From Hungatella sp. (GTDB taxonomy: Bacteria; Bacillota; Clostridia; Lachnospirales; Lachnospiraceae), in contig JAAWHU010000015.1 in NCBI GenBank assembly GCA_022796015.1, positions 1-49,075 of the forward strand: DNA of 49,075 nt, read 5' to 3'. The translations under genes and the position numbers were made by a program. Position 1 is the stretch's first letter. Every line of letters begins with the position of its first letter. The notes under the pieces were generated by a model. The model did no database searches and was not told where the DNA came from. It worked only from the letters and a program-made list of their open reading frames with translations. Positions 8,698 through 16,249 of this stretch are shown in pieces.

Positions 8698-9345
8698 ATG
8701 TATGCCTATTTTCCCAGCTGTAACTTTACCAAAGCCTCCCCGGACACTAGCAGAAGGGTGAGGCAGTACTTGGCAGATGTCTATGGAATTAAGACCATAG
8801 GCTGTTGCCGCCCCGGTCATAAGAAACTGTCAGAAGAGGATATACCTCTGACTGTCTGCCAGTCCTGTTCCGCCATTATCCGTGAGAATACAGAGAGGGA
8901 AGACGTGAGTATTTTCCAGTTTCTGGATAAGGATCAGCACTTCCCATGGCCGGATTACCATGGGGAGGAGATTACTCTTCAGGATTGCTGGCGTGCTAAG
9001 GGAAAACATGAGCTTCATGAGGCTGTACGCAGTATTCTCAGAAAGATGAATATGAAGGTGGTGGAGCTGGAGGAAAACAGAGACGAGAGCCGGTTCTGCG
9101 GCGTTTTTCGGTATAACCCTATGAGGGAGGATAATATCCGGATAGCGCCCCATTACTTTGTGGATCAGATGGAAGGGCAGTTGAAGCTTTGTGCTCCCGA
9201 GGAACAGCAGCTTTTGATGGAGGAGAATAAAAAAAGGTATCACACGAATCGGGTGGCGGTATACTGTAACTCCTGTCTGAGAGGATTGAGCCAGGGCGGA
9301 GTGGAAGGAATTCATGTTATGGATTTAATGTTCCCTAAAATCTGA
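8698..9345 (+). CDS. CCG (cysteine-rich) domain protein, heterodisulfide-reductase-like
   Basis: A 215-aa protein with two cysteine-rich repeats like those of HdrB/GlpC. The first has C8, C36-C37 and C54-x-x-C57; the second has C97, C134-G and C190-x-x-C193. In HdrB such cysteines hold unusual iron-sulfur clusters that reduce disulfides. No CxxCxxCxxC ferredoxin motif is present, so electrons would come from a partner. It begins one base after rubrerythrin, suggesting a role in peroxide reduction or thiol redox chemistry (inference). The second repeat has a single C before G, so one cluster may be incomplete. Confidence 0.78.
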   Translation: MYAYFPSCNFTKASPDTSRRVRQYLADVYGIKTIGCCRPGHKKLSEEDIPLTVCQSCSAIIRENTEREDVSIFQFLDKDQHFPWPDYHGEEITLQDCWRAKGKHELHEAVRSILRKMNMKVVELEENRDESRFCGVFRYNPMREDNIRIAPHYFVDQMEGQLKLCAPEEQQLLMEENKKRYHTNRVAVYCNSCLRGLSQGGVEGIHVMDLMFPKI

Positions 9346-9376
9346 ATTATTTTATTTCTTTTGTGAAAAATACATA

Positions 9377-9408
9377 TTGCAATAAAAAATAGGTTGTGCT
9401 AGTATAAT
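9377..9408 (+). promoter_or_regulatory. Promoter of the T-box operon
   Basis: A clear -10 TATAAT (9403-9408). The best -35, TTGCAA (9377-9382), gives a long 20-nt spacer, so the -35 is uncertain. Transcription should begin near 9415, just ahead of the leader. Confidence 0.5.
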
Positions 9409-9414
9409 ACCAAT

Positions 9415-9773
9415 TTAGTGCGGCAAAGCACCAAAAGGCTGAGAAGGAGACTCTTGCCTACCAAGCTTCGACAGAAAGACGGCGTCACCGGCTGAGAGCG
9501 CTGTCAGGTTGCTTCAGGCTGTAAGGGAACACTCCGGAGCTGGTGTCCTGAACCTATGGTTTTTGCAGATGTTTCTCGGAGGGCGGATGATGCCGGCGGG
9601 GAAGGCGGGAAGTCAAAGTAAGTAGGGGCGCACGGCTGACATCCGTTATATGTCGAGAGTGGAGCGCCGGTTTTTGCCAGGACCGGTCTCAAAGCGGGTG
9701 GTACCGCGGAACATGATAATAATAGAATGTCCCGTCCCGGAGTATGTAACAGTATTCCGGGGCGGGACTTTTT
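9415..9773 (+). promoter_or_regulatory. T-box riboswitch leader of the aspS2-gatCAB operon
   Basis: The 493-nt gap before aspS2 holds a T-box leader. Its hallmark core GGGTGGTACCGCG is at 9696-9708, followed by a strong terminator at 9729-9773 with which the antiterminator competes. Upstream is a long Stem I region (about 9440-9540), with complementary arms around AAGC/GCTT and GACAG/CTGTC. On its 3' side GGGAAC ends at 9530. The tetranucleotide GAAC at 9527-9530 supplies AAC (Asn) and, shifted by one base, GAA (Glu). Uncharged tRNA(Asn), and possibly tRNA(Glu), would therefore turn on the transamidation operon. Specifier placement is by eye. Confidence 0.9.
9729..9773 (+). terminator. T-box intrinsic terminator
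   Basis: GTCCCG and downstream bases (from 9729) pair with CCGGGGCGGGAC (ending 9768), a stem of about 16 bp with minor mismatches, followed by TTTTT (9769-9773). It follows the T-box core by 20 nt, as expected for a regulated terminator. Confidence 0.85.
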
Positions 9774-9838
9774 GTGTTGCAGATGTTGGTTTCACTGCCG
9801 GCTTCCGGAATAGGATTGCTCAGGTAAGGAGGAAGCTT

Positions 9839-11170
9839 ATGGAATTTTTGACAGGAGTGAAGAAAAGAGAAGCTGTAGGAATTCAGGAGATCCTAAAAGG
9901 AGATTATGAGGGCAGAACCGTAAAAATAAACGGCGCCATCCATAATATCCGGGATATGGGCGAGGTGGCTTTTGTTATTCTCCGAAAGGCCGAGGGGCTG
10001 GTGCAGTGCGTGTACGAGGAGGCAAAGGCGGACTTTGATCTGCGGAAGCTGAAAGAAGAGGCGGCAGTGGAGGTAACCGGTGTGGTAGCCGTGGAAGAAC
10101 GGGCGCCTTATGGGTTTGAGATTCGCCTGAGGTCGGCGGATGTCTTGTCGGAACCGGACCAGGTACTTCCCATGGCTGTGAATAAATATAAGATGCAGAC
10201 TTCTTTGGAAGCCAGGCTGGCACTCAGGCCTGTGTCTCTGAGAAATGTGAGGGAGAGGGCCAAATTTAAGATTCAGGAAGGGATTGTAAGGGGATTTCGG
10301 GACTTTCTTTTTTGTCAGGGATTTACGGAGATCCATACGCCGAAGATTGTGTCCAGAGGGGCGGAAGGCGGCTCCAACGTGTTTGGCCTTAACTATTTTA
10401 ACAAAAAGGCGGAGCTGGGACAGAGCCCTCAGTTTTACAAACAGACTATGGTGGGAGTCTATGACCGGGTGTTTGAGGTAGCCCCCGTGTTCCGGGCGGA
10501 GAAGCACAATACTGCCAGACATCTCAACGAGTATATAGGTCTGGATTTTGAGATGGGATATATTGAAGGGTTTGAGGACGTGATGGCCATGGAGACCGGG
10601 TTTCTCCAGTATACCATGGAGCTTTTAGGACGAGAGTATGAAAAAGAGCTGAAGATGCTGGGAGTATCTCTTCCTGATGTGAGCCGGATTCCTTCCGTGC
10701 GTTTTGACAAGGCCAAGGAATTGGTGTCGGAAAAATACAGCCGGAGGATCAAAAATCCTTATGACTTAGAGCCTGAGGAGGAATTGCTGATAGGCCGGTA
10801 TTTTAAGGAAGAGTATGACAGCGATTTCGTGTTTGTCACTCACTATCCTGCGAAAAAGAGGCCGTTCTATGCTATGGACGATCCGGCTGACCCAAAGTTT
10901 ACCTTAAGCTTTGACCTGCTGTTCAAGGGCCTGGAGGTGACGACAGGGGGACAAAGAATCCATGATTATAAAGAGATTTTAGCGAAAATGGAGAAACGGC
11001 ATATGGATCCCGAGGATATCGCCTCCTATCTCATGATATTCAAATACGGGATGCCGCCTCACGGAGGACTGGGAATCGGATTAGAGCGGCTGACCATGAA
11101 GCTTTTAGACGAGCAGAACGTGCGGGAAACCTCTCTTTTCCCCAGAGACGTTACCAGGCTGGAACCTTAG
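9839..11170 (+). CDS. aspS2: Archaeal-type (non-discriminating) aspartyl-tRNA synthetase
   Basis: A 443-aa class II synthetase that charges tRNA with Asp. An OB-fold anticodon-binding domain lies at about residues 30-125 (VKINGAIHNIRDMG). The catalytic core has motif 2 in VFRAEKHNTARHLNEY and motif 3 in GGLGIGLERLTM, ending PRDVTRLEP as in archaeal AspRS. The roughly 100-residue insertion of bacterial AspRS is absent. Placement directly before gatCAB suggests it mischarges tRNA(Asn) with Asp for amidation. The start at 9839 uses AAGGAGG; the open frame continues upstream into the T-box but is not coding. A second, bacterial-type AspRS lies at 43824-45614. AsnRS is the main alternative, but the C-terminus favours AspRS. 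Confidence 0.88.
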   Translation: MEFLTGVKKREAVGIQEILKGDYEGRTVKINGAIHNIRDMGEVAFVILRKAEGLVQCVYEEAKADFDLRKLKEEAAVEVTGVVAVEERAPYGFEIRLRSADVLSEPDQVLPMAVNKYKMQTSLEARLALRPVSLRNVRERAKFKIQEGIVRGFRDFLFCQGFTEIHTPKIVSRGAEGGSNVFGLNYFNKKAELGQSPQFYKQTMVGVYDRVFEVAPVFRAEKHNTARHLNEYIGLDFEMGYIEGFEDVMAMETGFLQYTMELLGREYEKELKMLGVSLPDVSRIPSVRFDKAKELVSEKYSRRIKNPYDLEPEEELLIGRYFKEEYDSDFVFVTHYPAKKRPFYAMDDPADPKFTLSFDLLFKGLEVTTGGQRIHDYKEILAKMEKRHMDPEDIASYLMIFKYGMPPHGGLGIGLERLTMKLLDEQNVRETSLFPRDVTRLEP

Positions 11171-11215
11171 AGCGGGAATGAAGGATCAGCACACTAATGA
11201 ATGGAGGAGATAAAC

Positions 11216-11509
11216 ATGGCAAATGTGATTCGTGACGACATCATAGAATATGTGGGGATTTTAGCCAAGCTGGAGCTGTCCCAGGAGGAGAAGGAGACGG
11301 CGAAGGAGGATATGGGGCGGATGCTGGATTATATCGACAAGCTGAATGAGCTGGATACGGATGGGGTGGAGCCTATGTCCCATGTATTTTCTATGAACAA
11401 TGTGTTTAGGGATGATGTGGTGTCCAACGGGGACGACAGGGAGAATATTCTTAAGAATGCGCCAAAACAGAAGGATGGGGCTTTTAAGGTTCCGCGGACC
11501 GTAGATTAG
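11216..11509 (+). CDS. gatC: Asp/Glu-tRNA amidotransferase subunit C
   Basis: A 97-aa subunit that wraps around GatA and GatB and stabilises the complex. It shows the family pattern [11 protein letters not shown], then [20 protein letters not shown] and NVFRDD near the C-terminus. I start it at 11216, where GGAGG lies 7-8 nt upstream; the ATG at 11201 would place that ribosome binding site inside the gene. It lies between aspS2 and gatA in one operon. Confidence 0.95.
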   Translation: MANVIRDDIIEYVGILAKLELSQEEKETAKEDMGRMLDYIDKLNELDTDGVEPMSHVFSMNNVFRDDVVSNGDDRENILKNAPKQKDGAFKVPRTVD

Positions 11510-11551
11510 AGAACGGCAGATATTGGAAAGGTACCGGAAAGGAGAATCGGT

Positions 11552-12994
11552 GTGAGGATATTGGAATTGAGCGCTCTGGAGCTGGGGAAGAGGATCAGGG
11601 AGAGGGAGATAAGTGCCGTGGAAGCCACGGAGGCAGTGCTGGAAAGAATCAGGGAGAAGGAGCCTTCCATTCATGCCTATGTGACGGTGGATGAGGAAGG
11701 GGCTTTAAAGAGGGCCGGGGAGGTTCAGAGGGGAATCGAGGATGGAAGGTTTACAGGGCCTTTGGCGGGGGTGCCGGTGGCGGTTAAGGATAATCTGTGC
11801 ACCAAGGGGCTGCGGACTACCTGCAGTTCCAGGATCTTATATAATTTTGTGCCCACCTATACGGCGCAGGCCGTGGAGAACTTAGAAAGGGCGGGTGCCG
11901 TTATTGTGGGGAAGACCAATATGGATGAGTTTGCCATGGGGAGCACTACAGAGACCTCGGCATATGGCGTCACAAGGAATCCATGGAATACGGACCATGT
12001 GCCCGGAGGCTCTTCTGGAGGCTCCTGTGCGGCGGTGGCAGCAGAGGAGTGCTTCTATGCCTTAGGCTCCGACACCGGCGGTTCCATTAGACAGCCTGGT
12101 TCCTTCTGCGGCGTGACGGGAATCAAGCCCACCTACGGCACGGTGTCCAGGTACGGGCTCATTGCCTACGGCTCTTCTTTAGACCAGATCGGGCCTGTGG
12201 GGAAAACCGTATCAGACTGCGCCGCAGTGCTGGAGGCCATAGCTTCCTATGATAAGAAGGACAGCACCTCCATTCCCAGAAAAGATCTGGATTTTACCGC
12301 AGCCCTGGAGAATGATGTAAAGGGAATGCGGATCGGGCTTCCCAGGGATTATTTTGGAGAAGGCCTGGACTATGAGGTGAGAGAGGCGGTTCTTGAGGCG
12401 GCAGATGTTCTGAGAAAAAAAGGAGCCCTTGTGGAGGAGTTTGACTTGAGCCTGGTGGAATATGCCGTTCCGGCCTACTATGTCATCGCCTCGGCGGAGG
12501 CCAGTTCCAACCTGTCCAGGTTCGACGGGGTCAAGTACGGGCTGAGAGCCAAAGACTATGAGGGCCTCCATGAGATGTACAAGAAAAGCCGCTCTGAGGG
12601 TTTCGGGCCTGAGGTGAAACGGCGGATTATGCTGGGGGCCTTTGTCTTAAGTTCCGGCTACTATGACGCCTATTATCTCAAGGCTCTGCGGATCAAGGCG
12701 CTGATTAAGCAGGCCTTTGACAGGGCATTTGCACAGTATGACGTGATTCTGGGGCCCACGGCTCCCACTACGGCTCCCCGTTTGGGAGAGTCTTTAAAGG
12801 ATCCGCTGAAAATGTATCTGGGAGATATCTACACCATCTCCGTGAACCTGGCAGGGCTTCCCGGCATGACCGTGCCCTGGGGGAAGGACAAGAAGGGGCT
12901 TCCCATAGGAGTGCAGCTTATAGGGGATTGTTTTGAGGAGAAAAAGATGATCCGCGCAGGCTATACGCTGGAACAGGCAAAGGAGGGCAGATAG
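11552..12994 (+). CDS. gatA: Asp/Glu-tRNA amidotransferase subunit A
   Basis: A 480-aa amidase that releases ammonia from glutamine and passes it to GatB. The amidase catalytic triad is intact: K79 (VAVKDN), S154 (PGGSSGGS) and S178 (GSDTGGSIRQPG), with the numbering known for the family. It starts with GTG at 11552 behind AAGGAG (7-nt spacer). Its stop is immediately followed by the gatB ATG, so the two are co-translated. Confidence 0.97.
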   Translation: MRILELSALELGKRIREREISAVEATEAVLERIREKEPSIHAYVTVDEEGALKRAGEVQRGIEDGRFTGPLAGVPVAVKDNLCTKGLRTTCSSRILYNFVPTYTAQAVENLERAGAVIVGKTNMDEFAMGSTTETSAYGVTRNPWNTDHVPGGSSGGSCAAVAAEECFYALGSDTGGSIRQPGSFCGVTGIKPTYGTVSRYGLIAYGSSLDQIGPVGKTVSDCAAVLEAIASYDKKDSTSIPRKDLDFTAALENDVKGMRIGLPRDYFGEGLDYEVREAVLEAADVLRKKGALVEEFDLSLVEYAVPAYYVIASAEASSNLSRFDGVKYGLRAKDYEGLHEMYKKSRSEGFGPEVKRRIMLGAFVLSSGYYDAYYLKALRIKALIKQAFDRAFAQYDVILGPTAPTTAPRLGESLKDPLKMYLGDIYTISVNLAGLPGMTVPWGKDKKGLPIGVQLIGDCFEEKKMIRAGYTLEQAKEGR

Positions 12995-14440
12995 ATGGGA
13001 AGACAGTATGAAACCGTAATCGGTCTTGAGGTTCATGTAGAGCTGGCCACAAAGACAAAGATTTTCTGCGGATGCTCCACGGAATTCGGAGGAGCTCCCA
13101 ACACCCACACCTGTCCGGTGTGCACCGGTATGCCGGGTTCCCTTCCCGTCTTAAACAGACAGGTGGTGGAGTATGCCATGGCAGTGGGACTGGCGGCCAA
13201 CTGCCAGATCAACCAGTACTGCAAGTTTGACAGAAAGAACTATTTTTACCCGGATAATCCTCAGAACTATCAGATCTCCCAGCTGTATCTTCCCATCTGC
13301 CACGACGGATGGATCGAGATTGATACTCCTTCAGGGCCGAAAAAAATCGGAATCCATGAGATACACATGGAGGAGGATGCAGGAAAGCTGATTCATGACG
13401 AGTGGGAGGACTGTTCTCTGGTGGATTACAACCGAAGCGGGGTACCTCTCATTGAGATCGTGTCAGAACCAGATATGAGAAATGCGGACGAGGTCATGGC
13501 CTATCTGGAGAAGCTGAGAATGATGATCCAGTATCTGGGGGCCTCTGACTGCAAGCTTCAGGAAGGGTCCATGAGGGCTGATGTGAACCTGTCTGTTCGG
13601 AAGGCAGGCGCCTTGGAGCTTGGGACAAGGACGGAGATGAAGAATTTAAACTCCTTTAAAGCCATAGCCAGGGCCATAGAGGGGGAGAGAAAAAGGCAGA
13701 TCGAACGCATAGAGGATGGAAAGAAGGTAATTCAGGAAACCAGGAGATGGGACGACAATAAAGAGAACTCCTACCCTATGCGCTCCAAGGAGGATGCCCA
13801 GGACTACCGGTATTTTCCGGATCCGGACTTAATGCCTGTGGTCATAAGCCGTGAATGGATTGAGGAGATCAGGAGCCGCCAGCCCGAGATGCAGCCTGAG
13901 AAGATCAGGAGATATCAGGAGGAATTTAAGATTCCGGAATATGACGCCAGGATTCTCACCTCATCCAAGCATATGGCCTGGCTCTTCGAGGAGGCCGCGG
14001 CAGCCTGCGGGAAGCCAAAGGAGGTATCCAACTGGCTTATGGTGGAGGCTATGCGCCTTCTGAAAGAGCATGACCAGGCCCCGGAGGATCTTTGTTTCAG
14101 CCCTGTGAACCTGGCCGGACTCATTAATTTGGTGGACAGAGGAATGATCAACCGCACTGTGGCAAAGACTGTTTTTGAAGAGATATTTGCTCACGACACA
14201 GATCCCGAAATATATGTGGAGGAGAAGGGGCTTAAGATAGTAAATGATCAGGGAGCCCTGGAAAAGGCGGCGGAGGAAGTAATCAGGGCTAACCCCCAGT
14301 CCGTGAAGGATTATCTGGGAGGCAAGGAAAAGGCCATAGGATTTTTAGTAGGGCAGACCATGAGGGCTATGAAGGGCAAGGGGGACCCGGGAATGGTCAA
14401 CAAGATTGTAAAAGAACTCTTGACGAAACAGGAGAGATAA
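12995..14440 (+). CDS. gatB: Asp/Glu-tRNA amidotransferase subunit B
   Basis: A 481-aa kinase-amidotransferase subunit that phosphorylates the misacylated Asp- or Glu-tRNA and amidates it with GatA ammonia. Family hallmarks: YETVIGLEVHVEL at the N-terminus, zinc-ligand cysteines in FCGCSTEFG and HTCPVCTG, and EEDAGKLIHD and YNRSGVPLIEIVSEPD in the active-site cradle. The C-terminal YqeY-like tail (about 330-481), which binds tRNA, is present. It starts directly after the gatA stop, with GGAGG inside gatA. Confidence 0.97.
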   Translation: MGRQYETVIGLEVHVELATKTKIFCGCSTEFGGAPNTHTCPVCTGMPGSLPVLNRQVVEYAMAVGLAANCQINQYCKFDRKNYFYPDNPQNYQISQLYLPICHDGWIEIDTPSGPKKIGIHEIHMEEDAGKLIHDEWEDCSLVDYNRSGVPLIEIVSEPDMRNADEVMAYLEKLRMMIQYLGASDCKLQEGSMRADVNLSVRKAGALELGTRTEMKNLNSFKAIARAIEGERKRQIERIEDGKKVIQETRRWDDNKENSYPMRSKEDAQDYRYFPDPDLMPVVISREWIEEIRSRQPEMQPEKIRRYQEEFKIPEYDARILTSSKHMAWLFEEAAAACGKPKEVSNWLMVEAMRLLKEHDQAPEDLCFSPVNLAGLINLVDRGMINRTVAKTVFEEIFAHDTDPEIYVEEKGLKIVNDQGALEKAAEEVIRANPQSVKDYLGGKEKAIGFLVGQTMRAMKGKGDPGMVNKIVKELLTKQER

Positions 14441-14496
14441 GGTAAATTAACTAGAAGCAGAGGTTGATGGACGAAAATGAGGAGGAAGAGACCAAC

Positions 14497-15792
14497 ATGA
14501 AACCATATGCGGAGATGACAAGGGAAGAACTGCAGACTTTGAGGAGAGAATTAAAGACAAAGTATCGGGAGTTCCAGGGAAAGGACCTGAAGCTTGATAT
14601 GTCCAGGGGAAAACCCAGCGTGGATCAGCTTGATCTGTCCATGGGCATGATGGACGTACTCAGCAGTGACGACGATCTGACCTGCGACGATGGAACAGAC
14701 TGCCGCAACTATGGAGTTCTCGATGGAATCAGCGAAGCCAAGGAACTGTTGGCGGATATGATGGAGGTCCACCCGGATCAGATTATTATATACGGCAACT
14801 CCAGCCTGAATGTTATGTATGATACCATTTCCCGATCCATGACCCACGGTGTCATGGGCAGCACTCCATGGTGCAAGCTGGATAAGGTCAAATTCCTCTG
14901 CCCCGTACCAGGCTATGACCGTCATTTTGCCATTACGGAGTATTTCGGAATCGATATGATCACAGTACCCATGACGGAAACAGGGCCGGATATGGATATG
15001 GTGGAAAAGCTAGTGGCCGAGGACGAGGCCATAAAGGGAATCTGGTGTGTGCCCAAGTACTCCAATCCTCAGGGGATCTCCTATTCCGACGACACGGTGC
15101 GCCGCTTTGCGCGCCTGAAGCCGGCAGCCAAGGATTTCCGTATTTACTGGGACAACGCCTATACCATTCATCACCTTTATGACCACGAGCAGGATCACCT
15201 CATTGAGATTTTGGCAGAGTGCAAGAGGGCCGGGAACCCGGATTTGGCTTACAAGTTTGCGTCCACCTCCAAGATCAGCTTCCCCGGTTCCGGCATTGCT
15301 ACCATAGCGGCCTCCCAGAACAATCTGGTCGATATTAAAAAGCAGCTGAGGATTCAGACCATCGGCCATGACAAGGTGAATCAGCTGCGCCATGTGCGGT
15401 TTTTCGGCGGTATTCACGGCATGGTGGAGCACATGCGTCTCCATGCCGATATTATGAGGCCCAAATTTGAGGCAGTCAATGAGATACTTACCAAGGAACT
15501 GGATGGACTGGGAATCGGAACCTGGACTACACCCAAGGGGGGATACTTTATGTCCTTTGATTCCTTGGACGGCTGTGCCAAGAACATTGTGGCCAGGTGC
15601 AAGAAGGCAGGACTTGTCATGACAGGGGCAGGCGCCACCTATCCCTACGGCAGGGATCCCCACGACAGCAATATCCGCATTGCCCCATCCTATCCGCCCT
15701 TAGGGGACTTGAAGCTGGCTATGGAGCTTTTCGCCCTGTGTGTGAAGCTGGTAAGCGTGGACAGACTTCTCAAGGATCTGCAGGATCATTAA
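14497..15792 (+). CDS. Aspartate aminotransferase-like PLP enzyme
   Basis: A 431-aa fold-type I aminotransferase of the divergent bacterial aspartate-aminotransferase group (PF12897-like) rather than classical AspC. It has the N-terminal LDMSRGKPS, then YSNPQGISYS, the PLP-aspartate region IYWDNAYTIHH, and the Schiff-base lysine in FASTSKISFPGSGIA. It probably interconverts aspartate and oxaloacetate. I chose the ATG at 14497, behind GAGGAGG, since family members start near M-x-x-Y-x-x-M; upstream ATGs would add a short acidic stretch. It follows gatB in the T-box operon, so aspartate supply may be co-regulated with its use on tRNA(Asn) (inference). Confidence 0.85.
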   Translation: MKPYAEMTREELQTLRRELKTKYREFQGKDLKLDMSRGKPSVDQLDLSMGMMDVLSSDDDLTCDDGTDCRNYGVLDGISEAKELLADMMEVHPDQIIIYGNSSLNVMYDTISRSMTHGVMGSTPWCKLDKVKFLCPVPGYDRHFAITEYFGIDMITVPMTETGPDMDMVEKLVAEDEAIKGIWCVPKYSNPQGISYSDDTVRRFARLKPAAKDFRIYWDNAYTIHHLYDHEQDHLIEILAECKRAGNPDLAYKFASTSKISFPGSGIATIAASQNNLVDIKKQLRIQTIGHDKVNQLRHVRFFGGIHGMVEHMRLHADIMRPKFEAVNEILTKELDGLGIGTWTTPKGGYFMSFDSLDGCAKNIVARCKKAGLVMTGAGATYPYGRDPHDSNIRIAPSYPPLGDLKLAMELFALCVKLVSVDRLLKDLQDH

Positions 15793-15822
15793 GATTGACT
15801 AAAATAACAGGAGCCGCAGCAC

Positions 15823-16248
15823 ATGATTTCAACCATATGGAATAAGCTATGGAGCAGAGAAAGCGTTACCTATATTATTTTTGGCGTACTGACTACGGCC
15901 GTGGACTGGATTGCCTACACCATCCTGTGGGCGTTGGGCGCGGATTATCGGGTTTCCACGGCCTTAAGCTGGGCAGCTGCGGTTCTCTTTGCATTTGTAA
16001 CCAACAAGTTTATCGTATTTCGGAGCTTTAATATACAGCTTAAGTTTTTGTGGAAGGAGTTTGTCTCCTTTGTGGCATGCCGGGCAGCCACAGGCGTTTT
16101 TACCATGGCGGGGATGATCCTTATGGTAGATGTTCTGCACTGGAATGAATTTTTCGGGAAGCTGGTGGTATCGGCGGTTTCTCTGGTACTGAATTATATC
16201 CTGAGCAAATTGTTTATTTTTAAGAAAGACGGGGATAAGAGGAAATGA
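15823..16248 (+). CDS. GtrA family membrane protein
   Basis: A 141-aa protein with four transmembrane helices and the GtrA-family pattern (YIIFGVLTTAVDWIAY, VTNKFIVF, LNYILSKLFIF). GtrA/GtcA proteins are thought to flip polyprenyl-phosphate sugars for decoration of wall polymers. It overlaps no gene but ends one base before the yfhO start, so the two are likely co-translated and act together. No cognate glycosyltransferase that would load the lipid carrier is in this window. The ribosome binding site is AGGAG, 9 nt upstream. Confidence 0.88.
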   Translation: MISTIWNKLWSRESVTYIIFGVLTTAVDWIAYTILWALGADYRVSTALSWAAAVLFAFVTNKFIVFRSFNIQLKFLWKEFVSFVACRAATGVFTMAGMILMVDVLHWNEFFGKLVVSAVSLVLNYILSKLFIFKKDGDKRK

Positions 16249-16249
16249 T

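Noticed and set aside
9650..9838. N-terminal extension of the archaeal-type AspRS reading frame
   Set aside because: The extension translates the T-box core and terminator; the family N-terminus and an AAGGAGG support the start at 9839.
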